Below are positions 36,846 to 48,798 of a stretch of DNA of 64,000 nt, piece by piece (positions within the stretch are counted from its first letter, which is position 1; each line of letters starts with the position of its first letter). The notes beneath the pieces were generated by a model. The model searched no databases. It saw only the letters and a program-made list of their open reading frames with translations, and had not been told where the DNA came from. The DNA is from Phlebiopsis flavidoalba (Eukaryota > Basidiomycota > Agaricomycetes > Polyporales > Phanerochaetaceae). The stretch is taken from contig JAOCPU010000070.1 of assembly GCA_035772785.1 (NCBI GenBank), positions 1 to 64,000 of the forward strand, given 5' to 3'. Position numbers and translations under genes: made by a program.

Positions 36846-37313
36846 GCTTTATTCCAGTACGACGCTAGGGGCATCACTGAGGGTAATGCCAGCAGTGGCA
36901 GACGAGGTTTGTAGGCAAAGGACAGAAATCCTGAGAGACGCAGGAACCGTCGCAGTCGTTTCCCGAGTCAGACGTGCACCTGATCCATCTCTCGCATGAC
37001 CAGACACTTTGACTACTTCCGCTACAAACACAATTCCAGACGTTTAAGTGTCACTCGTCCAAACACAACCTAGACTTGTTCACAGAGATATGTGCGCTGT
37101 CCTGGGGCGCGGCGGCCTGAGCGCGGTCGTACATAGCCACTCTGCGCAAACGGACCACGACTAGCCACGACTTCACCACGACCGTAAACCGCCATCTACT
37201 GGACGCAACCCCTAATAACTGCTCGTCTCTGGATCCACTTATAAACGGCGTTCTTCTGGACTACGACAATCACTCTGCTGCCTACGAACTTGAGATTGTA
37301 CACTTAGCCAAGC
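36846..37313. promoter_or_regulatory. Region upstream of SEC18
   Basis: About 470 bases before the Sec18 start. It contains short open frames without family motifs. By position it is the SEC18 promoter and 5' UTR. Confidence 0.5.
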
Positions 37314-40218
37314 ATGAGCTTCTTCAATCGTTCCGGCGGCAGTAGCACGCCAAACCAGCAAAAACCATACTCGCGTGTCCCTCCTGGGAGTACTTCAAGT
37401 GTACCCTCGTAAGGGAACCGCGTACCTGCGCCTCGGTATGATGATCCAAGAGCGTATGAGAAGCAAGGATATGGGAGACAGGCTGCGCAGTCTCACGGGG
37501 CGTGCGTGCCTCACTGCTCTTCGTTGTGTACGATCTCAAGTTGGCCTCTTTCAGATTTGCTGTTGTCGGTGCTCCGAATGATGTACTTGCACTGAGCAAC
37601 TGCTTGATCGTGAATCCGGGCGACTTCCAGCAGGGACAGCACGTCATTGTAAAACAACAATTCCCGCTCACCGTTCGGTAAGAATCCATATTCATCGGAC
37701 CAGCACTACTTGCTAACGACTGTACAGGCACGATAACACTGGCAAGCTAGCACCCCCACCTGGCCAAGTTGGAGCAGGTAGTTTGCAACGCCAATGGATT
37801 GGTCTTTCCCTCGCTGGCGACCAGGTCACCGTTGAAGCCTACCGAGGCAATCCCCTTTATCTCTCTTCTATCGACATCGAGGCTGGCTTCATACGTCGTG
37901 GGCACGAGATTGCAGAGTCCTTCTCCGCAGACGAGATGGCACAGAACTTTATTGCGCGCATACAACGGCGTCATGTTCACCGTCGGCCAGCTACTTGTTT
38001 TCGAATTCCACGGCCAAATGCTCAAGCTCCAGGTCGTCGGTATGCAAACTGTCGAGCTTATGAGCGCGCCGGCAGCGCAGGGACAGTCAGCACAGACGGG
38101 CGTTCTTATGGAGAAGACCGATGTCACCTTTCTGAAGGCAGCCGATAGCTCACTGAAGTTGAAGTCTAGCGCAAAGAAGTAAGTAGTTTGACGTCATACA
38201 TACTACGGTGTTGCTGAGCATTCCAAAGGGCACCAGCAAATGCTATCCTTGCGCCCAACTTCAAGTTCGAGGATATGGGGCATTGGAGTGTCTTGACTCT
38301 GAATTCAGCACGATCTTCCGCCGCGCGTTCGCATCTCGTGTATTTCCCCCTGCACTCGTTGAGAAGCTTGGTATCCAACACGTCAAGGGTAAGCGACCGA
38401 TTATATGTTGAATGTTCAAATTCATTTACGCGTCATAGGTATCCTTCTGTTCGGCCCCCCTGGTACTGGTAAAACCCTCATGGCCATGAGGCAAATCGGA
38501 AAGATGCTGAACGCACGCGAACCCAAGATTGTGAACGGTCCCGAAATTCTGAACAAGTACGTTGGCGCCTCAGAATCGAGAACATCCGAAAGCTGTTTGC
38601 CGACGCAGAGAAGGAGGTGAGACGTAACGTAGCCTGCACTCAGTCGCGAAATACTCAAACAGTCTCGGTGCGTTAGTACAAAGGCCAAGGGCGACGAGAG
38701 TGGCCTGCACATCATTATTTTCGATGAGTTGGACGCCATTTGCAAGCAACGTGGATCTACTCAGGGTGGTACTGGTGTTGGCGACAGTATTCGTCAACCA
38801 GCTTTGTCGAAGGTCGGACACATCTTCACATGCCAAACCTCGGGACTGACGCATATTATGCCTTCAGTCATGGACGGTGTATAGACCAAACTCAACAACA
38901 TTCTTTATCATCGGTATGATCTACCGTCTGGGACATGGATCGACGAGGCCCTCCTGCGTCCAGGTCGTCCTTGAGCGTTCACATGGAGATTTCTCTCCCC
39001 GACGAGAAAGGTCGACTCCAAAATTTGAACATCCACACACAGAAGATATGCGCACAAATGGCGTATTGGACGACGATGTTGACCTGCTAGCAGCTCGCTC
39101 AACAGACGAAGAACTTCTCTGGTGCGCAATGGAAAAACTCATTGGTCTCATCAAGAGCGCTGCAACGAGTTTTGCGTTCAAACCGTCACGTTAAGGTCAG
39201 TTTCACTTGTACCATCGCAGTCTAGACATCGACCAACGCGTAAAAAAGGTTGGCACCATGGCTGGAATCTCCGGACGATATCGAAAACCTGCGTGTAAAC
39301 CGCTCCGACTTCCTTAACGCCCTCGATTGAAGTCACGCCCGCGTTTGGTGTCGCCAAAGAAGAGCTAGAACAAGTCGTTCAAAACGGTATCGTCCACTTC
39401 GACGCGGTGATCGATGACATCCTGCGCTCCGGCCAACTCTTTGTCGACCAGGTCCGCACTTCGACACGCACGCCCGCTCGTCAGCCTACTCCTACACGGC
39501 CACCGGGTTCAGGAGTAAGACCAGTGTCGCTCGCTGCCACGATCGCGCGCGGCGGGCTTCGGAGTATCCATTCATGAAGCTTGTCTCGCCTGAGATATGG
39601 TCGGGTTTTCCGAAGGGCAGAAGGTCGCTGCTATTAGCAAGGTCTTTGCAGATAGCTACAAGAGTCCGCTTAGTGTCATTGTAGTTGGACAGCTTGGAAC
39701 GTCTCCTGGGTGCGTTTTTTCACGAGAATTCACAAGCACATAAACTCATGCTATACAGATTTCACGCCCATCGGACCAAGGTTTCCAACTCTGTACTGCA
39801 GACCTTGTTGGTACTCTTCTCGAGACGACCGCCCAAGGGCCGCCGTCTGCTGGTTATCGCGACTACCTCTCTCCGTCCCATCCTTACCGACCTCGGCCTT
39901 TCAGAGAGTTTCGATTCCGAGGTCCGCGTCCCGCCTGTCTCGTCTCGTCTCTGCGCAGCCTCGAGATCGTGCTCAATGAGGTCGATCTCATCCGCAACCC
40001 CCCGCGAGCGCCAGCAAACGATGCAAAATGCTCGAGCAGGCAGGCTTCGGCGGCGAGGCAGACGCCCACGGACTCAAAAAACATCGGTATCAAGAAACTG
40101 CTGAGCAATGATTGAGATTGGCAAGGCAAGAGAGCCGGACGCAAGACGCGTCGGCGAGCGACTTGTCACATCCCTTATGGGGCTGGGGAATGTAAACTGC
40201 GCAGATTTGTATGGATAA
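37314..40218 (+). CDS. Vesicle-fusion ATPase Sec18 (NSF)
   Basis: AAA+ ATPase that disassembles SNARE complexes after membrane fusion. The start [13 protein letters not shown] is at 37314. The N-domain shows [41 protein letters not shown] and [21 protein letters not shown]1 has Walker A GPPGTGKT at 38453-38476, [14 protein letters not shown], and Walker [11 protein letters not shown] at 38711-38740 followed by [15 protein letters not shown]. Then come [19 protein letters not shown] and [18 protein letters not shown]2 has a Walker A-like PPGSGKT near 39500 (disturbed by an indel), [20 protein letters not shown] and LLVIATTS, with a C-terminal end near IGIKKLLS and a stop at 40216-40218. At least six small introns and many frame breaks occur. 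The identification is certain. Confidence 0.96.
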
Positions 40219-41469
40219 TTGGAAAATGTATACTGAATACCGGGTCGTTTCATACGTGTATAGTATTCGTGCATGTAAGGATTGGGCCTTGACTGAATTG
40301 CTAGAAACCCTAAGAGACTCTTGTGCCTACCTGGCCAAACGCCGAACACCGATCTGCAGGGAAGCTGCGTCTCCTGCGAGCACGCGCCGCGCGCGACTTC
40401 CTCTTGACTCTCTCATGTAGTCTCACGTTCCTGGCGTCCTGGTGGTCTCTCGCACGCCATGCGGCACTATCCCTGGCCTTGTCCTGCATATGGCTCGAGG
40501 AAAAACTCTGTCTTCCTCAATTCCCAATTGCCATGCTCAGCTGTCTCTGCTGTACCACTCACCTCAACATTTTTAGAATAACCCGCCCGAAATCCTACGT
40601 CTTCTAACAACGCTCGTCCATAATGCTCCGTGCAAGTCGCATATCGTACGCTTTGTCAATCGATACATCCTCCCAATAGTCTTTCGGCCTCTGCATGAAC
40701 CCGGTGTTGCATTCAATCCGAGTGATCCTCGGGCGATTTAGACAAGAGTGCAGCCGGCCGACGGTACCTCAATGAGATGCTTCTCCCCACTGAAATGCTG
40801 TACAAGACCCATAACAGCGGATGTGAGTATATTCTTGGTATTAAGATCTCAAAACTTTGGCTGGAAATGGTGTTCGTGGCATCTGGGCAGACGTGCCGGG
40901 CAGCTTGAGATGGCGCATGGCTCGCATGGCCACAGTATGTGTGTAGCATTCGACATATTAGCTTACCAGGTGCGTATTCCTTCGATTTGAGTATCTCACA
41001 TTCTGATGGGTCATTCCTGCGTGACGCTTCGCCCCACGGTATCTCTGCAATTGCATGCGCTCTTCGAGCGTACCATGTTACTTGTGTCTGGAAATGGAGC
41101 GCGTTCAACTCGACGAACAGGATGGACCATGTTGCCTATGGACCGTCGTGAGATACATTCGTTCACTCGTTGGATCGAGATCGCGCTCGGTGCTCATCGG
41201 TGCTCGGCTGAGATGACGAGACCGAGCTCATTCTCTCACTACCCCGCAACCATCAGGTCTCATCATCCCGCCGCGAAGCCAGGGTACGGCTTGCGCCTCG
41301 GTACACGCTCTATCGCGAATTTCGACCGCCACTTATGTCAGCGGCAATAATGGCGGCGAATATATAATACCCTTTCGCGGCGACGAGGTCAGAGACAAAA
41401 CTCAGAGCGTACTCTCCGTAACTCTCGAGTGCTTAGCCCTCAGTGAAGGAGAAGAATCATTGCAAAGCG
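40219..41469. other. Unassigned region with coding-like fragments before the sedolisins
   Basis: Between Sec18 and the first sedolisin. One plus-strand frame from about 40420 to 40740 reads nearly open, with peptides such as PPEILRLLTTLVHNAP and VNRYILPIVFRPLHEPGV interrupted by one stop. After a frame change it continues with YLNEMLLPTEMLYKTHNSG near 40770-40820. I do not recognise the family. Overlapping frames on the minus strand have no motif either. It may be a small gene or a gene remnant. A TATA-like box at 41361-41368 probably serves the sedolisin. Confidence 0.3.
41361..41368 (+). promoter_or_regulatory. TATA-like box upstream of sedolisin copy A
   Basis: The sequence TATATAAT lies about 100 bases before the chosen start of copy A. 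A TATATAA at a comparable upstream position is also found before copy B, which supports both as core promoter elements. Confidence 0.55.
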
Positions 41470-44143
41470 ATGCGTCTGATGACGGGCAGGATAGCGGGAA
41501 ACCGGCCTGCTGAGCTGGATTTGTGGCTCGCACTGTCGGGCTTATTGCCCGCTCGCCGGGGGGCTCGCCCTCTCCAAAGCTTTCAGGGTCAAAGAGTCTC
41601 ATCGTAGGGTAGTTCCCCGTTACTGGCTGAAACGACGAAGACGCGTTAAAAGTGGCACCACGAGACCTCACCATTGACCTGCGCATCGCGCTGCCATCAG
41701 TCAAACTTTGCCCGGCTGGAGCAGCATCTCTACGAAGTCAGGTGAGTGTCTCTGCTTCCATGCCATGTCTCTCGACTCACTGATATCCAGCGACCCTTTC
41801 CATGAACGTTACGGCAACCATCTCACGCAAGATGAAGGTGAACGAGCTCACTTTCGCTCCACCACCGATCGAGCGCGGACGCCGTCCGGGCCTGGCTCGC
41901 GGATCACGGGTATTACCGACACCGACAACCGGTTCTCCCGCTCTCCAGCTGGCGATTGGCTCAAGGTCAAGATCCCGGTCAGTCTTTGCAGAGAAGATGC
42001 TTGATGCGCCCGGTCAGTCATTTCCGTCGCCGTGTCAGACAGAGGCTTCGCTACAGCAAGGAACAGGACATACCGCACTGTGCTGGGAGCACTCCAGTGG
42101 CGACACACTTGTCCGCACTACGGCCTACAGTCTCCCGGCAGACCTGCATGCCCACGTCGAGCTCGTGCAACCAACCACCCTATTTTCGAGGTTCCGGCCA
42201 CAGAAGACGATGTTCCACTTCGATCAGGATGCCCCATCGGCTCCCGCTGCCTCCGATGCTCCAGCCATTAGTGTACCATCTGCTTCGGGAGGAACGGTCG
42301 ACGCAAGCTGCAATACTACTGTCACTGTGACATGCTTGAAAGAACTGTACAATGCCGTTGGGTTCACGCCGTCAGCTGAGGGTAATAAAACAGCGTTGCG
42401 TGCACTGGCTACCTCGACCAGTTTGCTAGTATTAGCGACCTCAATTCCTTCTATGCAGACCAAGTTCCTGCTGCGGTCTGCAACACAGCGCATGTTCGAT
42501 GTAAACACATCGTTCAATTTTGGTATCGAATAAAACGGTAAGTAAAAACAATTCATACGTGGGGATCAATTGTCATTTCCTCATCAAATCCTAGTGGGGG
42601 GCCTCAACAACCAGAGTCAGCCCGGTGGCGATGGCAAACCTAGGTGCCATAGACACACGATATACTCAGCGGACAGTGCATCTGACGCAATTGTAGACAC
42701 CCAATTTTTGTTTGGCATCACATTCCCCACTCCTGCAACGTTCTTCACCACTGGTGGCAGTCCTCCATTCATGCCCGACATTCTTACACCAGATAACAGC
42801 AACGAACCGTACCTCGACGTACGTGCCTCACAACGGAAAACTGTGTGATGATATTGTGGTATGTAGCTTCCTATAGTGGCTTGACTTTATCCGCGCAGCA
42901 CCCCCGAACCCCCTCAAACTATCAGGTAAGCCAAATCGCTCATGTCGATATTGCACATATTGGTGATTCTTTTCGTAGTACGAGCTAACGCAGATGACGA
43001 GCAAACCGGTATGTGCCGTTATCACATTCAATGAGCGAGAGCAAACATATTAATCTCAAATAGTCCCCAAGAGTTTTGCAGAGAGGGGCATGCGCAGGAT
43101 TGGCACAGCTCGGTAAGTAGTTCACCGTGGTCCTGTTGAACCCTCACTGTTCAATATCAAATCACATTATAGGTGCTCGCGGCGTATCGCTCACTTTTTA
43201 AGCTCCGGTGACGGTGGCGTAGGGTGACGGCGATGCCCAATCCCGCCACCCAAGAATGCTTCACGAATGACGGCCAGAACAAGACCCAATTCGTTTTCCG
43301 CTATTCCCCGCCATCCTGTCCATTGTGAGCAGCTATGGATGCCTCGCATGATTGTTCATTGATTGGTGTAGTGTTACCGCAGTCGGTTGGTACCATTCAT
43401 GTTCCAGAGACAGCGGTCGACAGCGGTCGTGTCGACTTTTCAGGTGGCGGATTTAGCAATTTTGTGAGTTTTCTCGCTGCATTTGGCGAAGCTTACCGTT
43501 GTTAATTATCTCATCTTCAGTTCGATCGTCCAATCTATCAGGATGTTGCTGTCAAGGAGTTCTTGAATAAACTAGCACCTGGAACGTATGCTGGATTGTT
43601 TAACCCGTGAGTTGAAACCTTTCCACAACGTATCCTCGTATTCACACAATGTCTCTCAAGCGTTACCCTCACCTTCCTCGGCGGTCGCGTGAGTACCTTT
43701 CTAGCCTTGTTCCCCTCTTGTCTCTTTACATACATGCTGCAGGGTATTCCGGATGTGGCTGCACAGGCCGACAACTTCCGGATATTCTTCCGTGGCCGTC
43801 CCGCGTCCATCGGCGGGACCTCTGCGGCGGCTCCGACCTTCGCAGGTTTTGTTTCACTACTCAACGATGCACGTATTGCGGCTGGCAAGTCCCCGCTCGG
43901 CTTCTTTGAATCCTCTCATCTATGGTATCAACCTTCTTCCGCGATGGCGCGTTTAACGATATTACCACCGGTAACAACCCTGGGTGCGGTACACCTGGGT
44001 TCAACGTACGCCGGTACTCCATTACCTAGTACTGCACCCGCATTGACCAGTTGTCTCACAGGCCACGATCGGATGGGACGCAGTCACCGGATTCGGTACA
44101 ACCAAACTTTGGGAAACTGAAGGACATTGTCCTCGGGCTTTGA
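41470..44143 (+). CDS. Sedolisin-type tripeptidyl peptidase (S53), tandem copy A
   Basis: Secreted acid serine-carboxyl protease of family S53, made as a zymogen. The prodomain (pro-kumamolisin fold) shows APRDLTIDLRIALP, then SDPFHERYGNHLTQDEVNEL, SPAGDWLKVKIPVSLAEKM, WEHSSGDTLVRTTAYSLPA and LVQPTTLFSRFRPQKTMFHF. The mature domain starts after the Ser/Thr-rich linker with ASCNTTVTVTCLKELYNAVG, and has DTQFLFGITFPTPATFF, SSGDGGV near 43203, a TAVGGT-like site, and FRIFFRGRPASIGGTSAAAP carrying the catalytic Ser near 43815. The end FGKLKDIVLGL gives a stop at 44141-44143. The catalytic acid position reads SDAIVD where ExxxD is expected (see findings). The N-terminal signal peptide is unclear, so the start at 41470 is tentative. 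Confidence 0.92.
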
Positions 44144-44525
44144 GAGCAAATAGACTGAATCGAGGGTCCAGATACTCCTCAAATTAGCAATCCCGATTGC
44201 ATGAAAGAACGAATATTAAGCGATTCATCATTGTTATGGCGCTATGCAGTGACATTCACATGTGTGAGCGTTCCAGTGAGTTTATCCAGCAACCATCCGA
44301 AGCTAAACTTGTTCACGTATGGCCATTGGGTAACCCACCATGCGATGGGAGAACATCCTGGGAAACGGCTGTCAGGTCCCATTTTGCCATCCGTCGCCTT
44401 CACCGACTTCTTTCGGCGCGGTTCTTTTGATGGTATTAATTGAATGCTTGGGTATATAACGCCCTCTCCGGACTGACGGTGAGGCACAAGAGCTGGGGCT
44501 GACGCGGTACCCCGCATTGTACATC
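44144..44525 (+). promoter_or_regulatory. Spacer and promoter between the two sedolisins
   Basis: About 380 bases separate copy A's stop from copy B's start. TATATAA at 44453-44459 lies about 67 bases before the ATG, a good position for a fungal TATA box. Nothing else coding is visible. Confidence 0.6.
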
Positions 44526-47052
44526 ATGAGGACGTCTATCGTCTCGGCTCTCCTTGCGTTTTTCCACCCTTGCTGTTGCAGCCCCTTCTGCCAAGTCCAA
44601 ATTCAAGCTTAAGGAATCTGTGATCGCACCCCGAGGATGGACCAAGCGAGACGTCGCTCCCCGCGACTTGACAATTAACCTGCGCATCGCTCTTCCACAG
44701 TCAAACTTTTCCACTGCTGGAACAACACCTATACGAAGTCAGGTCAGTGTTGTTGCTGATGCTATGGTTTTATACGTTTATTTTTGGTTTAGTGATCCCT
44801 CCCATGCTCGCTATGGTGCACATTTATCTGCACAAGAGGTCAATGAACTCATTGCCCCCCACCCCGAGACTGTTGACGTGGTAACTGCCTGCTTGCTGCT
44901 CATGGCATATCGGACGAAGACCGTGTCCATTCTCCGGCAGGAGACTGGATCAAGGTCAAAGTTCCGGTCAGCCTTGCGGAAGAGATGTTCAATACGGTCA
45001 GTCGATTCATAGTTACACTCATCCCAGGCTAATATTCATGTAACGAAAGGAATACCATGTGTGGGAACACTCGAGCGGCGATACGTTGGTTCGAGCCACC
45101 TCTTATAGCCTGCCGGAGCACTTGCACGAGCACATTGAGCTCGTTCAGCCTACCACGCTCTTCTCGCGCTTCCGAGGAATGAAGACCACATTCCATTTCA
45201 CAGGAAAGACAGTAGACATTACCAGTGCCAGCAACGAGCCCGCGATCAACGTTTCCATCCGCCTCGGTGGACAAGTGGATGCAAGCTGCAATAGCACCAT
45301 CACCGTGTCTTGCCTCAAACAGTTATACAATGCCGTCGGCTATACGGCCCCTCAACAATACCGGGAACCAGATTGCTGCAACTGTTATCTAGAGCAATTT
45401 GCGAACTTTGAGGACCTCCAGACATTCTATTCCACAGAAGTTCCTGATGCTGTCGGGACTTCTTTCCAAATTAGTCTCTGTTAATGGTATGTCAGCGTAT
45501 TTTTCTGGGCGAATTCCGAGCGTTCATGAGAGGACAGGTGGTGAGAATGACCAGAACGAGCCAGGAGGTGAAGCCACCTTGGTGAGAATTTGAGCATGTG
45601 TCATACTGCGTCATCAATACTGAGAGACGACCAGATACCCAATTCGCATTTGGCCTCGCATCTCCTATCCCTGCAACGTTCTTTACCAACGCACCGCAGG
45701 GGAGTCCACCATTTATCCCCGAAGAAGGGGTTCCGAGAACACCAACGAGCCTTACCCTTGACGTACGTACAAAAAAACTTGCTGCCCGCTTTCGAGTAAT
45801 GACAGTAATTTGTAAGTGCTCGACTTTGTTTTGGCCCAAGGCGACCTCCCACTAAACAATCAGGGTCATCGCGCCCCTTGTCGCTGTTTGATCCTATATG
45901 TGGTGACGTTATTGACAGCACGAGCTATGGAGATGATGAGGCAAACTGGTGCGAAACACACATTTTGGCGCACCTCGTTAGATGTAGACTCTGAATTGAC
46001 TAATTCTAGTTCCGGAAAACTTCGCCCAGAGGGTCTGCAACGGGTTTGCCACATTAGGTACGCCGTTTTCCATTGTCTAAGAATTTGCCGGCTAGTCGAT
46101 ACTAACTTTTCTGCAGTGAGCACAGGGGGTGACATTGACCTTCAGCTCCGGTGACGGTGGTTGTTGGAGATGGCGATCCTGACCCCGAGACGACAGAGTG
46201 CATCACCAGATGAATAACGATGGCACCAACAGGCGCCAGTTCCTCCCCGGCGCGTTCCCTGCTAGTTGTCCTTTGTGAGCATGATTGCAGTGACAAGTCT
46301 AGGACAAACTGACACGATGGTCTAAAGCGTAAACAGCGGTCGGTGGTACCACTAACATTCCAGAGACGGCCATATTCTTCTCAGGAGGAGGATTCAGCAA
46401 CTTCGTGAGTAGGACTCAAGTTTGCGAAGGCAATGTCTGATTCTTGGCACGAAGTTCGCGCGTCCATCATACCAAGACGAGGTAGTCAGTACCTTCCTGA
46501 ACAACCTGAGTACCAGGCACATTCGAAGGCCTTTTCAATTCGTTAGTTTCCGTGTTTATTTCGGGAACTGTGATGACGTCCTTACTTACCTGGCGAGCAG
46601 ATCTGGAAGGGTATGTCGAGACTACAGAACAATCTGATGCAGAGGTTACTGAATTGTTCCAGGCGTATCCGGATTGTTTCAGCCAGTCTAACAACTTCCT
46701 CATCTTTTTCGACGGACAACCTGCACTAATCGGCGGTACCTCTGCCTCGGCTCCCACATTCGCTGGATTCGTAGCACTTCTGAACGATGCTAGATCCGAG
46801 CGGCAAGCCTTCACTTGGTTTCCTGAACCCACTAATTTATAGTCTCTCAGTCCGGGTTCAATGATATCACACTACTGGAAACAACCCGGGATGTGGTACT
46901 GAGGGATTCAACGTAAAGAGGTCCTCAATTTTGATCAACTTGGACTGAGCTAAAAATGCTAATATTCAGGGCAACCACGGGATGGGATCCTATCACTGGC
47001 CATTGGTACGCCGAACTTCGGTGTATTGAAGGATCTGGTACTGTCGACCTAA
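44526..47052 (+). CDS. Sedolisin-type tripeptidyl peptidase (S53), tandem copy B
   Basis: Paralogue of the preceding gene, same strand. A signal peptide is visible across one frame break: MRTSIVSALLAF, then TLAVAAPSAKSK. The prodomain has DVAPRDLTINLRIALPQSNF, SDPSHARYGAHLSAQEVNEL, HSPAGDWIKVKVPVSLAEEM, YHVWEHSSGDTLVRATSYSL and LVQPTTLFSRFRGMKTTFHF. The mature part has ASCNSTITVSCLKQLYNAVG, ERRPDTQFAFGL (fitting the ExxxD catalytic acid pair), FSSGDGG near 46145, VGGTTNIPET, FSGGGFSNF, and FLIFFDGQPALIGGTSASAP with the catalytic Ser near 46740. The end GTPNFGVLKDLVLST gives a stop at 47050-47052. Introns of about 50 bases and frame breaks are common. Likely secreted, for extracellular protein digestion at low pH. 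Confidence 0.94.
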
Positions 47053-47141
47053 CAAGAGGAATATCTGAGACGATCCACTGTTGTACAAATATTAAAATAT
47101 ATCTATCCGATACAAAAAGATGTAAAGTAGAAGCGAGATGA

Positions 47142-48355
47142 TCACCTGCGCATAACGTTTCTTGAACCGCTCCATGACCTGGATAAGGGATCAGCTGTAG
47201 TACGCCGCATTTTTGGAATGCTACAGACCATCTCGTCAGTGGCCATTTGAGGTCTATCATGGTTCCGCCTTGGCTCGTGATCCTCTGGATTGAGTCCCAT
47301 TGCCTCGAGCTTGGCGTCACGCAGAATGTCTGCATCCGACTTTGCTTTCAAGTTTGGGCGATAAACTGCAGATGAAAGTTCAGCACGAATCACATACACG
47401 AAAAAGATGAGCTTCACATCTCGTCGCAGCAAGCTGTTCTTCGCCGTCCGCAGCTTTTTTGCGATCTTGTCGACCCTCTGCCACTAACCGCTGTGTCTCC
47501 TTTTCTGGTTTTGGCCTTTTCGGTCTCTTCGATGTTTCTAAGACGAGCGCTGACATGGATGATCACTCAACTCGGGCACGATGAATCGCAAACAAAATAC
47601 TACACACACTCCGTGCCAAGGTCAACTTCGGGTATATCTGTGAGCATAGCCACGCTGTTTGTGACATTGCCTTCTTTCCCGTTCTTTCTCGATAGCTTTG
47701 CGACGGAATATCTCGGCGAGAGGGTCCAACGGGCCGTCGTCTTGTTTAGACTCCTCTTTCGTGCCTCGTCTGAGCTTCATGTTCTCCTCTATGTATGCCA
47801 TCCTGTTTACATAGGTCGGCATAAAGGGTCCACGCGTTGAAACGAGACTCACATGTGTTTGTCCACATCGAGAACATTGGTCTGTTGCGTGAAGTTGTTT
47901 GCTCTTACAACCCGTCTCGCTTTAGCATCTTTATCTTCTTCATCTCTTATTCGATTGTCAGCTATTTGCGACGCGACCAAAGTGAACAAGACACGCACTC
48001 CTCGTCGGGTTTCATTGCTCCCCGCCGTTTGCGCCAGGTTTCAGACCACCAACGACGAACCTCTCTCTTCAATTTGGTCTACGTTCTTTTTCTTCTTCTG
48101 GTCGCCTTTGCCGAGTTTCGTGATGTCCATCACCCTCGCGCGCGCGCGCCGCCGAAGCTTGCGCAGCTCATGAGGTCTGCGAGACTGATAGATACATCAC
48201 CCGGAGACTTCAACAGGTGTTGCACCGCACCAGTTGACATTACGCTAATTTCTCATCCTCGTCCTCTTGTTGCTCTTGAGATTCCGTTTCCTCTGCTTTC
48301 CTCCGTGGACACCTTACGAAGGCGGAGGCTGGGCGACTGCGTTATTCTTGATCAT
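47142..48355 (-). CDS. C9orf78/Tls1-like splicing-associated protein
   Basis: Homologues (human C9orf78, fission yeast Tls1) associate with the spliceosomal helicase Brr2 and affect splice-site choice. On the minus strand the N-terminal part is charged and frame-broken (RKAEETESQEQQEDEDEKLA near 48270, then LHELRKLRRRAREG near 48150). Then come DITKLAKGDQKKKKNVDQIE, KDAKARRVVRANNFTQQTNV and LDVDKHM. After an intron follow MAYIEENMKLRRGTKEE, GPLDPLAEIFRRKAIEKERE and SSAVYRPNLKAKSDADILRD, then AKLEAMGLNPEDHEPRRNHD. A last exon reads VMERFKKR followed by MRR and a stop at 47142, with one extra T between them. The start at 48355 is tentative. Confidence 0.85.
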
Positions 48356-48798
48356 GGTGTGGGTGCGGTAATTGCAGAATACAACGCGCATCTACCGCTA
48401 GTAAGTGCGGATATGTTCGCCACGCTCACAAGGCTCATTCGCGATTGCTGACACTCCCTGCGCAGCGTAATAGTTCACCTTTTGTCACCATTCCACATCA
48501 ACTCAAATGCATTTTCCTGAACTTTGTCGATAGCCCTGATTTTGGAGGTCTCAGATGTTGACTTTGGAGCTCATTTAGGATCGACTGCGCTCCGTGCACC
48601 ATATGTTTGTATGGTGCCTGTACCTGCTCACTAAAATACCCCACTTGACTGCGCTAGAGCCTGCTGCGCGAGCTATCTGTCCTGGTTTTAATGAAAGCAG
48701 TCTGAGCGAGATGGGCACCAAACCATACCACTCTTCCCAGTACGCTTAACATCCTTGTCACCAACAAGGCTCGTTGAGGCTCGACTGACGCGACACAC
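48356..48798. promoter_or_regulatory. Divergent region between the Tls1-like gene and GNAT-1
   Basis: About 440 bases between divergent genes; promoters of both are expected here. No motif or gene was recognised. Confidence 0.5.
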
